Shown one piece after another: positions 45,772-54,481 of a DNA stretch of 64,000 bases (positions within the stretch are counted from its first letter, which is position 1; each line of letters begins with the position of its first letter). This DNA comes from Aliiglaciecola sp. CAU 1673 (lineage in GTDB: Bacteria; Pseudomonadota; Gammaproteobacteria; Enterobacterales; Alteromonadaceae). A program made the position numbers and the translations under genes. The notes beneath the pieces were generated by a model. It worked only from the letters and a program-made list of their open reading frames with translations, was not told the origin of the DNA and made no database searches. Location: contig NZ_JARHUG010000011.1 in NCBI RefSeq assembly GCF_029223185.1, positions 99,583-163,582 on the forward strand. Direction: 5' to 3'.

Positions 45772-46149
45772 GTAATTGGCAACGTAATTCAGTGCCATAT
45801 TGACTCGCATTTACTCACATTTGGCATTCACATTGTTTTTACCTTGTAAATTTACAACGTTAGCAAGGTGCCTATGGCGTTGGGGTGACATTGCAAGAAC
45901 CAGGGGATTATCATTAAAAAACAATAAGATACATGGATGTGCGGAGCGGAGTATCGCTCTGCATGCTGAAGGGCTGATGTTAATAAAATGTAGTGCTTAA
46001 GCTATGAATACGTATGCAGTCAGTTGTGCCCCTTTCAAGCCTGGCGGTACTATTCATGGCAACAAATTGGACACATTTTGCAGTATTTGTGACCGCACGC
46101 CCCATCAGAGGGCAAACAACAATATAGACCCGTAACTCAGGACACAGGC
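45772..46149. promoter_or_regulatory. Promoter region of the second receptor
   Basis: 378 non-coding bases. Besides the operator copy at 46005 there is a perfect 14-nt palindrome, TTGTAAATTTACAA, at 45844-45857, of unknown role. A promoter-like pair follows the operator: TTGTGC (46024-46029), 18 bases, TACTAT (46048-46053). Confidence 0.65.
46005..46018 (+). promoter_or_regulatory. LacI-type operator candidate 3
   Basis: TGAATACGTATGCA, 131 bases before the second receptor start. The -35-like hexamer begins six bases after it, exactly as at the first receptor. Confidence 0.82.
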
Positions 46150-48978
46150 ATGAAAACATTCAAACCGAATCTGATTACCTCTGCGCTTTTTGCCGGTGGT
46201 ATGGCTTTAAGTAATGCAGCGCTTGCACAAGAGCAAGGCAACGCGCAAGCGACCCCTGACAAAGACGTTGAAGTCATTGCCGTGTCCGGGGTACGCGTAA
46301 GTATCCTGAGTGCGCTTGATGCGAAGAAAAACTCTGATGTGGTGGGTGATTTCGTTGGTGGCGGCGATTTGGGGGTTCTCCCTGACCCTTCAATCGCCGA
46401 TGCCCTTGGCCGGGTAGCCGGCGTTACTACGGTGCGTGAAAACGGTCAGTCTTCACAGCTCAATATTCGCGGTATGAACGGTGACTTTATTCAAACCACC
46501 CTGAATGGTCGTGAGCAGGCTTCCACCTCGGGCTATACCGAAAGCACCCGCTGGATGGCATTTGATCAGTACCCTGCCGAGCTGATTACCGAAGCCGCGG
46601 TATATAAGTCGCCCAAGGCCTCTCATATTGAAGGCGGTGTGGCCGGTCTGGTTGAACTGAAAACCGTTAACCCGTTAAAAGGCGAGAAAGAGCATAACTT
46701 TAACGCCAGTGTCAGGGCGTCCTACAATGATGCCGCTTCCGATGTGGGTGCCGATGAGTTCGGTGAGCGTCTGACCCTGTCATATACCGGCAAGTTCCTT
46801 GAAGATACCCTGGGTTTGGCCCTGGGCTATTCCCATCTGAGCCAGCCCAATAGTTTCATTAAGGCCCGCGCCGGCGCCGATAGCCAGATTGGTTACGGAG
46901 ACGGTCGTGCCCGTGCATTCCAATGGCAAGCGGGTACCGGTAATGATGAGCGTAATGGCTACCTGGCCAGTCTGGTCTATCAGCCAAATGAAAACTTTAC
47001 TGCCCAGTTCGACTATTTCCGTTCCGACTTTGATAGGGAAGACATTCGCCACGGTATTACCGTGGGTGGTCTGCAAAATGCCAACACCTTTGACCTCAGT
47101 AATACTACAACGGTTGATGGCGCGGTAACCGGCGCCACTGTGTCGCTGACCGATCCCAACACCACGTTTGACTCCAGTCCCTGGTTTGAGTCCCGCAGTG
47201 AAGATCAGTCCACCCAGGCAGAAACCGATAGCTTTGGTCTGAACCTGGAATGGCATATTGATGAGACCCAGAAACTGACGGTGGATATCGCCCGTAGTGA
47301 AGGCACCAAGACCCGTAAAGACCGTATTGTTTCCATGCATGCCTATGATCTGACCTACACCGGCGATACCCTGACCACCTGGCAGGAAGCGGCAGGCCAA
47401 TCCTTTACCTATGTGGGCAATGGCAGCGGCATCCCCACTGCCAGCTTTGGTGGCGTGGATTTTACCGATGTGGAACAAATGCAGATGTCCCGCTATGAGG
47501 AATACCCTCACCTGTATACCGATGAGGTTACCAGCTTCAAGGTCGACTATCGCAAGTATGTGGAGCTTGGCATGATCACCTCCTTTGAGGCCGGCGCCAG
47601 GGTATCCAAGCGCGAATTCAACGCCGACCGTGGTACTTTCCTGTATGGCGCCCGTGACGGCCAGTTCAACGGCTACTGTGCCGACAATCTGTCTGATATC
47701 GATTGTATGCCCCAATCCCTGGCCGGTTTTGTTACCGTGGAATCGACCCCCGGTGTACCAGACCACCTGGTGGTGACCGACTTTGACGGCCTGGCTACCA
47801 GTATCTTCGGCGCCGGTAATTACGAAGGCAAGAAAGTATTCAGCCGCGACTGGACCTTTGTTGAGTCCGGCTTACTGGAAGAAAAGGTTGATGCCTATTA
47901 TCTGATGGCCAATCTGGAAACCGAACTGGGTGATGTGCTGGTTACGGGTAATGTCGGCGTGCGCTATGTGAAGACCGATGTGAAGTCCAGCGGTGTGCAG
48001 AATGTCGGCGCCGGTAACGGTACTTCTATCACCGACGGCGTTGGTGTGACACAGGATAACTATGACTATGTCTCCTATGGTCCCGAGTACTCGGATACCC
48101 TGCCATCCTTAAACCTGAATTTCCAACTGACTGACAACGATGTACTGCGCCTGGCTGCAGCCAAGGTGATGGGACGTCCTCCCGTTGGCCAGTTAAAAGG
48201 CGGCGCCGGCTCCTGGAACAGCATGAATAACGATGGCCAGACCGAATATAACGTCTGGACCAAGGGCTCTCCTTATCTGGATCCGTTCCGCGCCACTCAG
48301 TTCGATCTGTCTTATGAACACTATTTCGAAGAGGAAGGCGCCGTTACCGTTGCCTTGTTCTGGAAAGATATTGAAAGTCTGGTGGAAAAGCAGTTCTTTG
48401 GTCCCGACCAGACCGGTCAGGCTTTCTTTGACAACCTGGGTATCGATATTCCCGAAGGTCAGGTGGCGGGCGCCTTTGAAACCTTCGTTAATAACGATAA
48501 GGGCGGCTATATCCGCGGTATCGAACTGGCGGGTACCAAGACCTTCACCAATCTACCCGGTGTGTTCGCAGGGCTTGGCCTAAGCGCCAGCTACTCCTAC
48601 ACCGAGAGTGAGACCGAGATCAGCGGTGGTAACCTGTTCGGTACCAATCAGCCCCTGCCTGGTTTGTCGGAAAACGTGTGGAGTACCACGGTATTCTGGG
48701 ATATCGGCAATTTCAGCACCCATGTCAACGTACGTTATCGTGACGAGTTTGTGTTGAACCTGCCAATTCCGGGCAGTTCGACGCCGGTACTGTCTCAGGA
48801 ATACACCACGGTGGATGCCCAGGCCTCTTATGCCTTTGAAAACGGCTTTGACATTGTGTTCTCGGTACATAACCTTACCGATGAGGCCAATGTGGTGGAA
48901 TACAACCAGCCCGGTCAGCTGGGTGAGTACACCGAGTTTGGTCGCCAGTTCTATCTGGGTCTGAACTACAAGTACTGA
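46150..48978 (+). CDS. Second TonB-dependent receptor of the alpha-glucan locus
   Basis: 942 residues with a signal peptide (MALSNAALA|QEQ). The plug motifs DPSIADALGRVAGVTTVREN, NIRGMNGDFIQTTLNGREQ and VYKSPKASHIEGGVAGLVEL closely parallel those of the receptor at 38324. The barrel ends FGRQFYLGLNYKY. The two receptors share many barrel blocks (KGGYIRG(L/I)EL, SASYSYTESE, LPGLSENV) but differ in extracellular loops, so they may take different oligosaccharide sizes or branching. An operator copy lies upstream and a strong terminator 42 bases downstream. Confidence 0.93.
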   Translation: MKTFKPNLITSALFAGGMALSNAALAQEQGNAQATPDKDVEVIAVSGVRVSILSALDAKKNSDVVGDFVGGGDLGVLPDPSIADALGRVAGVTTVRENGQSSQLNIRGMNGDFIQTTLNGREQASTSGYTESTRWMAFDQYPAELITEAAVYKSPKASHIEGGVAGLVELKTVNPLKGEKEHNFNASVRASYNDAASDVGADEFGERLTLSYTGKFLEDTLGLALGYSHLSQPNSFIKARAGADSQIGYGDGRARAFQWQAGTGNDERNGYLASLVYQPNENFTAQFDYFRSDFDREDIRHGITVGGLQNANTFDLSNTTTVDGAVTGATVSLTDPNTTFDSSPWFESRSEDQSTQAETDSFGLNLEWHIDETQKLTVDIARSEGTKTRKDRIVSMHAYDLTYTGDTLTTWQEAAGQSFTYVGNGSGIPTASFGGVDFTDVEQMQMSRYEEYPHLYTDEVTSFKVDYRKYVELGMITSFEAGARVSKREFNADRGTFLYGARDGQFNGYCADNLSDIDCMPQSLAGFVTVESTPGVPDHLVVTDFDGLATSIFGAGNYEGKKVFSRDWTFVESGLLEEKVDAYYLMANLETELGDVLVTGNVGVRYVKTDVKSSGVQNVGAGNGTSITDGVGVTQDNYDYVSYGPEYSDTLPSLNLNFQLTDNDVLRLAAAKVMGRPPVGQLKGGAGSWNSMNNDGQTEYNVWTKGSPYLDPFRATQFDLSYEHYFEEEGAVTVALFWKDIESLVEKQFFGPDQTGQAFFDNLGIDIPEGQVAGAFETFVNNDKGGYIRGIELAGTKTFTNLPGVFAGLGLSASYSYTESETEISGGNLFGTNQPLPGLSENVWSTTVFWDIGNFSTHVNVRYRDEFVLNLPIPGSSTPVLSQEYTTVDAQASYAFENGFDIVFSVHNLTDEANVVEYNQPGQLGEYTEFGRQFYLGLNYKY

Positions 48979-49020
48979 TAGATTGGCATGCAAGCCATTA
49001 TTATCGGTCTTTACTGAAGT

Positions 49021-49053
49021 CGTCCGGCGGGTATTGCCCGCCGGACGATTTTT
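49021..49053 (+). terminator. Strong intrinsic terminator between receptor and halogenase genes
   Basis: CGTCCGGCGGG-TATTG-CCCGCCGGACG followed by ATTTTT, a perfect eleven-pair stem. It should limit read-through from the receptor into the halogenase-like gene. Confidence 0.93.
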
Positions 49054-49100
49054 CGTTTAGCTGGTCGGCAGGGTTTCGACAGGTAGCAGGGTATAGTGTC

Positions 49101-50612
49101 ATGAATAGCAGTAAAAAGCGGGTAGTGATCCTCGGTGGCGGTACAGCCGGTTGGATAGCGGCCAACCTGATGGCTACCCATTGGGGCGACAAAGGCTTTG
49201 AGATCAGCCTGGTGGAGTCACCTGATATCGGCATTATCGGCGTCGGTGAAGGCTCGACCCCGCCGCTAAAAGGTTTTATGGACACCATAGGGGTGAGCGA
49301 GTCCGAGTGGATGCCAGAGTGTAACGCTACCTATAAGGTGGGTATTACTTTTAAGGACTGGTCAGTCAAACCCGGTTTTACCCAGTACGTACACCCCTTT
49401 TTATGCCAGCCGGATCATTTCTCGGTGCCGGCCTTTTTCCACAACAGCTTCTTACGTCGCAAGGGGCTGGATCTGGAAGGGCATCCGGATCATTTCTTTT
49501 TGACGACGGAAATGATCAAACAGAAACTGGCGCCGGTGGCGCCGCCCAATTTCCCCTTTGAAATCAATTATGGCTATCACTTCGACTCCGGTTTGCTGGG
49601 GCAGTTTCTGGCCAGGCATGCGGCCAAGAAGGGCGTGCAGTATATCTCCGCCACGGTCAGCGAGGTGGTATTGGACCAACAGGGCAATATCGCTTATTTG
49701 CTTACCGGCGAGGGACAACGCATTGAGGGGGACCTTTTTGTGGATGCCAGCGGCTTTAAGGGCCAGCTGATCCAGCAGGCCTTAAAAGAGCCCTTTATCA
49801 GTTTTGCCGAAAGCCTGTTTAATGATTCTGCGGTGGTGTTTGCCACCGATGCGGATGAGGATATTGCTCCGCACACGGTCTCCACAGCCCTTAAATATGG
49901 CTGGGCCTGGCGTATTCCCCTGACCAACAGGGTGGGCAACGGTTATGTGTACAGCTCCCGCTTTGTGGATGATGACCAGGCCGAAACCGAGTTCCGCGCC
50001 CACCTGGGTTTGCTGGACAGCGATGTTGCGGCGCGGCGTCTTAAATTCAAGGTAGGCAGGGTACAGCATCACTGGGTCAAAAACTGCCTGGCAGTGGGAC
50101 TCTCCCAGGGCTTTATTGAGCCTTTGGAAGCCACCGCACTGGATATGGTACAGGAAACCGTGGTGCGCTTTATCGAGGCTTATAACCAGGGTGACAGCGA
50201 TGCCGGGCGCAATGCCTTTAATACCCGCATCAGTGCCCGGTTTGATGCCGTGCGCGACTATATTGTCTGCCACTATCGAATCAGCTCCAGAGCCGATACC
50301 GACTATTGGCTGGCCAATGGCAGCAATGAAAAGATTTCTCCTTCCCTGCGTGCCATTTTAATGAGTTGGATGGCGGGTCAAAATATTACTGATGAATTGG
50401 AAAGGCAGAAGCTGGATGCCTATTTCCCGAATGTGTCGTGGAATTGTCTGTTGGCCGGTAAGGGCATCTATCCTACCCGGGAGCAGTTAAAGCCGGGCAA
50501 TGAAATGGCCAATCAATACAAGCTGGAAGACATCCGCCGCTATATCCAGGGCTGTGCCATGAACTTCAAACCTCATATGCAGCAGCTCCAGGCCCTTGGA
50601 AAAACCAGCTAA
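49101..50612 (+). CDS. Flavin-dependent tryptophan-halogenase-like protein
   Basis: 503 residues, no signal peptide. FAD-binding VVILGGGTAGWIAANLMA at the N-terminus, a conserved lysine K79 (NATYKVGITF) at the position of the catalytic lysine of PrnA, the halogenase signature WAWRIP (W268-P273), and EPLEAT near 340-345 carrying a glutamate at the PrnA catalytic-glutamate position. All key marks of family PF04820 are therefore present. Such genes often sit beside TonB receptors in polysaccharide loci of marine bacteria and Caulobacterales, where no substrate is known. A reduced-flavin supply (flavin reductase) is not encoded here. It lies behind a strong terminator, so it may have its own weak promoter. 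Confidence 0.88.
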   Translation: MNSSKKRVVILGGGTAGWIAANLMATHWGDKGFEISLVESPDIGIIGVGEGSTPPLKGFMDTIGVSESEWMPECNATYKVGITFKDWSVKPGFTQYVHPFLCQPDHFSVPAFFHNSFLRRKGLDLEGHPDHFFLTTEMIKQKLAPVAPPNFPFEINYGYHFDSGLLGQFLARHAAKKGVQYISATVSEVVLDQQGNIAYLLTGEGQRIEGDLFVDASGFKGQLIQQALKEPFISFAESLFNDSAVVFATDADEDIAPHTVSTALKYGWAWRIPLTNRVGNGYVYSSRFVDDDQAETEFRAHLGLLDSDVAARRLKFKVGRVQHHWVKNCLAVGLSQGFIEPLEATALDMVQETVVRFIEAYNQGDSDAGRNAFNTRISARFDAVRDYIVCHYRISSRADTDYWLANGSNEKISPSLRAILMSWMAGQNITDELERQKLDAYFPNVSWNCLLAGKGIYPTREQLKPGNEMANQYKLEDIRRYIQGCAMNFKPHMQQLQALGKTS

Positions 50613-50636
50613 AGCTGCCTTTAATAGCAATAAAGC

Positions 50637-50650
50637 TTGATCGGGATCAT
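50637..50650 (+). promoter_or_regulatory. FNR-like site upstream of ompW
   Basis: TTGATCGGGATCAT matches the FNR/Anr consensus TTGAT-N4-ATCAA at nine of ten positions. A weaker half-matching copy, TTGATCCCGGTCAG, lies at 50688-50701. OmpW is a known FNR target in enterobacteria, which makes the call plausible. Confidence 0.5.
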
Positions 50651-50769
50651 TGTCCTACAGACAAACCACCTGGATGTCTGCAAAACCTTGATCCCGGTCA
50701 GTTTTCTGTGTCCCGGATAGCGGCACTATGCGCCCCAGAGAGATTCAATTCCTTACTGGAGCACAAAAC

Positions 50770-51474
50770 ATGAAAAAACTGACTACACTCGCTGCCCTGA
50801 CTGCCGCGCTTCTTTCTTCCGCCGCCCAGGCCAATTTTCACATCAATGTGGGCGCCATCCATGTGGCCCCCAATGATGGCAGCAGCTATCTGAACGTTGT
50901 TGAAACCGTCGCAGGTTTGCCGCAAAACTCATCCAGGCTGGCGGTGGATTCCAATACCCAGCTGGGCCTGACCTTTGATTACGATATCGATGCCAACTGG
51001 ACAATCGAATTGATTGCGGCCACCCCTTTTAGCCATGACATAAGCCTGAATAGCACAGTAGGTGCGGTAAATGGCCTGGCCGTGGGTGAAACCAAGCACC
51101 TGCCACCTACGCTGTTGGCGCAATACCACTTTATGGGCCAGGATTCAGCATTTCGTCCTTTTGTGGGCTTGGGTTTAAACTACACCCTGTTCTTCTCTGA
51201 AGACATCGACCCAGCCCTGAAGAATGTCCTGGTAGCTACCGGTGCCGCCACCACCTCTGATGATGTCAGCCTGCACTTGGATGACTCATTTGGCCTCGCC
51301 GCTCAAGCCGGTTTCAACTACCGCATCAACAATACCTGGGGCGTGCACGCCATGGTCATGTGGGCAGATATCGACAGCGATGCCGAGGTTCGTGTCAATG
51401 GCACCAATGTGCAGGCCATTGATGTGAAAATCGATCCGCTGGTGGCCATGATTGGCGCTCGTTATCGTTTCTAA
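50770..51474 (+). CDS. ompW: OmpW family outer-membrane protein
   Basis: 234 residues from the ATG at 50770 (TGGAG upstream, directly followed by a signal peptide ending AQA|NFH); an in-frame ATG at 50728 is less likely. Family marks: NVGAIHVAPNDGSS at the start, QLGLTFDYDIDANWTIELIAATPF, a PTLLAQYHF strand, FRPFVGLGLNYT and the final GARYRF. OmpW is an eight-stranded barrel with a hydrophobic channel for small molecules. It may reflect the oxygen status rather than the sugar regulon, given the FNR-like site upstream. Confidence 0.92.
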   Translation: MKKLTTLAALTAALLSSAAQANFHINVGAIHVAPNDGSSYLNVVETVAGLPQNSSRLAVDSNTQLGLTFDYDIDANWTIELIAATPFSHDISLNSTVGAVNGLAVGETKHLPPTLLAQYHFMGQDSAFRPFVGLGLNYTLFFSEDIDPALKNVLVATGAATTSDDVSLHLDDSFGLAAQAGFNYRINNTWGVHAMVMWADIDSDAEVRVNGTNVQAIDVKIDPLVAMIGARYRF

Positions 51475-51496
51475 AGCGCTGTGAAATAACTCTCAG

Positions 51497-51527
51497 ACGC
51501 CGATTCAGTTCACTGAACCGGCGTTTT
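51497..51527. terminator. Bidirectional terminator
   Basis: ACGCCGaTTCAG-ttca-CTGAAcCGGCGT followed by TTT. It lies between ompW and the convergent gene and overlaps the last codons of the latter. Confidence 0.8.
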
Positions 51528-52410
51528 GCTTTTCAGAGGCCAGATTTTTTAGAATACCAGGCTGGAACAACCAAAGCTCTTCTCTGTCCCATGGCACGCC
51601 GTCGCACAGCAGCGGGTTGTACAAAGGGATATGGACACGCTGTGATAAGCCAAAGCGGGTCAACAAGTCGCCATAATACTGTTTGAACAGTGCGTCGAAT
51701 CGGCCATCGACGCGGGCTGCTTCGAGACCTTTCAAGAGATCTTGTGCAAGCTCAGGGTTATCTTTACTGACAAAAAAGTAGAATGCGCTGGGATACTGAA
51801 GCAGAAGGTGGCTATCGATGGCTAAATCAAGGGTGGAATGCTGTGCCAAATCATTTTCAATTTCCAGGATAGAGCGGGGAAAATAGTCCAATCTTTGTTT
51901 ATCAAGCATCAGATAGAGCCCTTCGTAATCGCTACCGTCGAAAATTCTGAGGCCATTACTGCGCAAAATTTTGGTGTCACTCCAGCTATGTACCTGTCCA
52001 CCATGTAGTGTTTGCAGATCGCGGATATTGAATCTTCCTTTAAGTTTGTCTGGCTGTGATTTGTGTACCAAGGCAATGCGCAGACCATTTGCGCCTTTGA
52101 AAATAGGAAAATGAACGGGCATCGCTTTTTCTGCCCGTTCTTTTAAGCAAGTCCCAGTGAGGACATCCAGTCCATGGCCCAATTCATCGATAGCCCGTTC
52201 TTTGGGTAAATACGCTCCGGAGCCTCTCACTTTGTAGTGTTTGTGCGGGATGTAAGACAGTGCCAGCTGCAAAAGTTCGGTGGTGTAATCAAGACGTTCT
52301 GTGCCATGGTAGATCACCCAGGTAGCAGGGCTTTGCTCTGCCTCGGGTAGCTTAAAGGAAGCGGCAAAAACAGCGATGCTGAAAGCCCACAGCAGCAGTA
52401 ACAGAATCAT
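51505..52410 (-). CDS. Periplasmic solute-binding-like protein (SBP family 3 type)
   Basis: About 302 residues from the ATG at 52410, which opens a signal peptide (MILLLLLWAFSIAVFAAS). The frame extends upstream to a TTG at 52485, which is unlikely. The body has the two-lobe pattern of family 3 binding proteins (YTTELLQLALSYI at the start, IRDLQTLHGGQV and a C-terminal hinge LARVDGRFDALFKQYYG-like stretch). No transporter genes are beside it. Stand-alone proteins of this kind in Alteromonadales may act in signalling. It is divergent from the cyclomaltodextrinase gene across the operator at 52511, so it may be co-regulated. Confidence 0.65.
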   Translation of the reverse strand: MILLLLLWAFSIAVFAASFKLPEAEQSPATWVIYHGTERLDYTTELLQLALSYIPHKHYKVRGSGAYLPKERAIDELGHGLDVLTGTCLKERAEKAMPVHFPIFKGANGLRIALVHKSQPDKLKGRFNIRDLQTLHGGQVHSWSDTKILRSNGLRIFDGSDYEGLYLMLDKQRLDYFPRSILEIENDLAQHSTLDLAIDSHLLLQYPSAFYFFVSKDNPELAQDLLKGLEAARVDGRFDALFKQYYGDLLTRFGLSQRVHIPLYNPLLCDGVPWDREELWLFQPGILKNLASEKQNAGSVN

Positions 52411-52510
52411 CCTGGTCACTGGCGTATCTCTGATATGGTCGGCATTTTGCAAACACCTGATGTAAAAAAGAAAAGCTATCGACAAAGCCGCATTTGTTAC
52501 TAATTTGTAA

Positions 52511-52524
52511 TGAATACGTATGCA
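52511..52524. promoter_or_regulatory. LacI-type operator candidate 4
   Basis: TGAATACGTATGCA between two divergent genes, pointing to the cyclomaltodextrinase operon. A TATCAT -10-like hexamer follows at 52553-52558. Confidence 0.82.
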
Positions 52525-52606
52525 GTTGGCTGCCTGCTTACTCCCCTGGCTTTATCATGACACTACCATTTCGTCGTCATTAACGACAATAACTAACTCT
52601 ACTGCC

Positions 52607-54457
52607 ATGAGATCATCCATCGCACTATTTTTGGTCGTTCTATCGCTGTTATCGACACGATTATCCGCTTCATCCATTGAGCATCTTGAACCCCTGCATT
52701 GGTGGGTGGGAATGCAATCGCCCAAGTTGCAATTGATGGTGCATGGCGAGGATATTGCCGGCTTAACACCCAAACTGACGTACCCCGGAGTCAGTATTGA
52801 GCAAGTCCACAGGGTAGAAAATCCCAACTACCTATTTATTGACCTGAATATTGCCCCTGAGACCAAATCTGGCGTGCTTAGCCTTGGCTTTTATCAGGAA
52901 GATACGCTCAAACTGTCCCAGCCTTATCAGTTAAAAGCCCGGCAGCCTGGCTCGGCCATGCGTCAGGGCTTTGGACCGGCCGACAGTATTTATTTAATTA
53001 CCCCGGATCGCTTTGCCAATGGCGATCCAACAAATGACAATGTTGCTGGTTATCAGGATAGGCTTAACAGAAATGAGCCGGATGGCCGTCATGGTGGTGA
53101 TATCCGCGGCATCATCGAGCACCTGGACTACCTTCAAGCGCTTGGCGTGACCCAACTTTGGATTAACCCGCTGTTGGACAATGCCATGGACCGAACCTCC
53201 TATCATGGTTACTCCACCACAGATTACTACGCTATCGATCCTCGCTTTGGCAGCCATCAGGACTACCTGCAGCTTTCAGAAAAGGCCCGCGCTAAAGGCA
53301 TGGGCTTGATCAAAGACGTCATCCTTAATCATATTGGTAGTCAACATTGGTGGATGGCGGATTTGCCCAGTCAGGATTGGCTTAACCATGTCGATCGTTA
53401 TCAGGAGACCAATCACCGCAGGGAAGCCTTGCACGACCCCCATGGTACTCAAACTGACCGGCTGGGTTTTAGCGACGGTTGGTTTGTACCCACTATGCCG
53501 GATCTGAATCAGCGCCATCCTTTTGTGGCCAACTATCTGATTCAAAACAGCATTTGGTGGGTGGAAGAAGCCACTCTGTCGGGCATTCGTTTGGATACCT
53601 ACTCGTATTCGGACAAAGAGTTCTTAAGCCAGTACACGGAACGCCTGATGGTGGAATACCCAAAGCTAGGCATGGTCGGCGAGGAGTGGAGCATGAACCC
53701 TGCCATTGTGGCGTATTGGCAGCGCGGCACTGCACGTCATGATGATTACCAATCCGCATTGCCCAGCCTGTTTGATTTCCCACTGCAAGTTGCGGTGGTT
53801 GAGGGATTGAAAAATCCTGAAACCTGGGCCCTGGGACTGCGACAAATTTATCAGGTACTGGCCAATGATTTTGTATACGGCGATCCTTACGCCTTGGTTA
53901 TCATGCCTGACAATCACGATATGAGCCGTATCTTTACCCAACTTAATGAAGATCCGGCGTTGTGGAAAATGGCTATGGTGCTCTTTGCCACCACCCGCGG
54001 CACCCCGCAATTTTTCTATGGCACTGAAATCCTGATGAGCCACCCGGGTACCGATGCCCATGGCGCTATTCGAACTGATTTTCCCGGTGGTTGGCCAGGC
54101 GACAAGGTGAATGCCTTTAGCGGTAAGGGATTAACCACTGCTCAGCAGGATGCTCAGGCCTTTATGCGTAAGCTCTTAAACTGGCGTAAAACGGCGTCGG
54201 CGGTACATAGTGGAAAGCTGACTCACTTTGCCCCAAGCGATGGGCATTATGTGTATTTCCGTCACACCGATAAGCAAATGGTGATGGTGGTGCTTAACAA
54301 AGACGACAAGCCACTGAACTTTGCGCCACAGCGCTATGCTGAGGTGTTAGGTGAGCGGCGAAAAGGGCGTGACGTATTAAGCGGTCAGGCTGTCGATTTA
54401 CAAGCACTGTCTGTAGCACCTAAATCCGCCATCATCATTGACCTATCGGCAGAGTAA
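52607..54457 (+). CDS. GH13 cyclomaltodextrinase-like enzyme, periplasmic
   Basis: 616 residues from the ATG at 52607, which begins a signal peptide (MRSSIALFLVVLSLLSTRLSA); an in-frame ATG at 52520 lies inside the operator and is not credible. An N-terminal beta-sandwich (HWWVGMQSPKLQLMVHGEDIAG) of the cyclomaltodextrinase type precedes the barrel. Catalytic residues: D330 (GIRLDTYSY), E359 (MVGEEWSM), D438 (MPDNHDMSR). Family activity is ring opening of cyclodextrins and hydrolysis of maltodextrins or pullulan. It is first of a four-gene run with 24-26 base gaps: CDase, GH31, GH13, esterase. Confidence 0.9.
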   Translation: MRSSIALFLVVLSLLSTRLSASSIEHLEPLHWWVGMQSPKLQLMVHGEDIAGLTPKLTYPGVSIEQVHRVENPNYLFIDLNIAPETKSGVLSLGFYQEDTLKLSQPYQLKARQPGSAMRQGFGPADSIYLITPDRFANGDPTNDNVAGYQDRLNRNEPDGRHGGDIRGIIEHLDYLQALGVTQLWINPLLDNAMDRTSYHGYSTTDYYAIDPRFGSHQDYLQLSEKARAKGMGLIKDVILNHIGSQHWWMADLPSQDWLNHVDRYQETNHRREALHDPHGTQTDRLGFSDGWFVPTMPDLNQRHPFVANYLIQNSIWWVEEATLSGIRLDTYSYSDKEFLSQYTERLMVEYPKLGMVGEEWSMNPAIVAYWQRGTARHDDYQSALPSLFDFPLQVAVVEGLKNPETWALGLRQIYQVLANDFVYGDPYALVIMPDNHDMSRIFTQLNEDPALWKMAMVLFATTRGTPQFFYGTEILMSHPGTDAHGAIRTDFPGGWPGDKVNAFSGKGLTTAQQDAQAFMRKLLNWRKTASAVHSGKLTHFAPSDGHYVYFRHTDKQMVMVVLNKDDKPLNFAPQRYAEVLGERRKGRDVLSGQAVDLQALSVAPKSAIIIDLSAE

Positions 54458-54481
54458 ATTCGCCCCCCTTATGGAAAGTAA

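Noticed and set aside
45800..46000. 66-codon frame upstream of the second receptor
   Set aside because: It spans the promoter region and a palindrome; no ribosome site or homology.
46780..47766. 328-codon open frame on the minus strand inside the second receptor gene
   Set aside because: Antisense to a strongly supported receptor, no recognisable protein features.
52520..52606. Upstream ATG extending the cyclomaltodextrinase by 29 residues
   Set aside because: The ATG is inside the operator, and the extension would bury the signal peptide.
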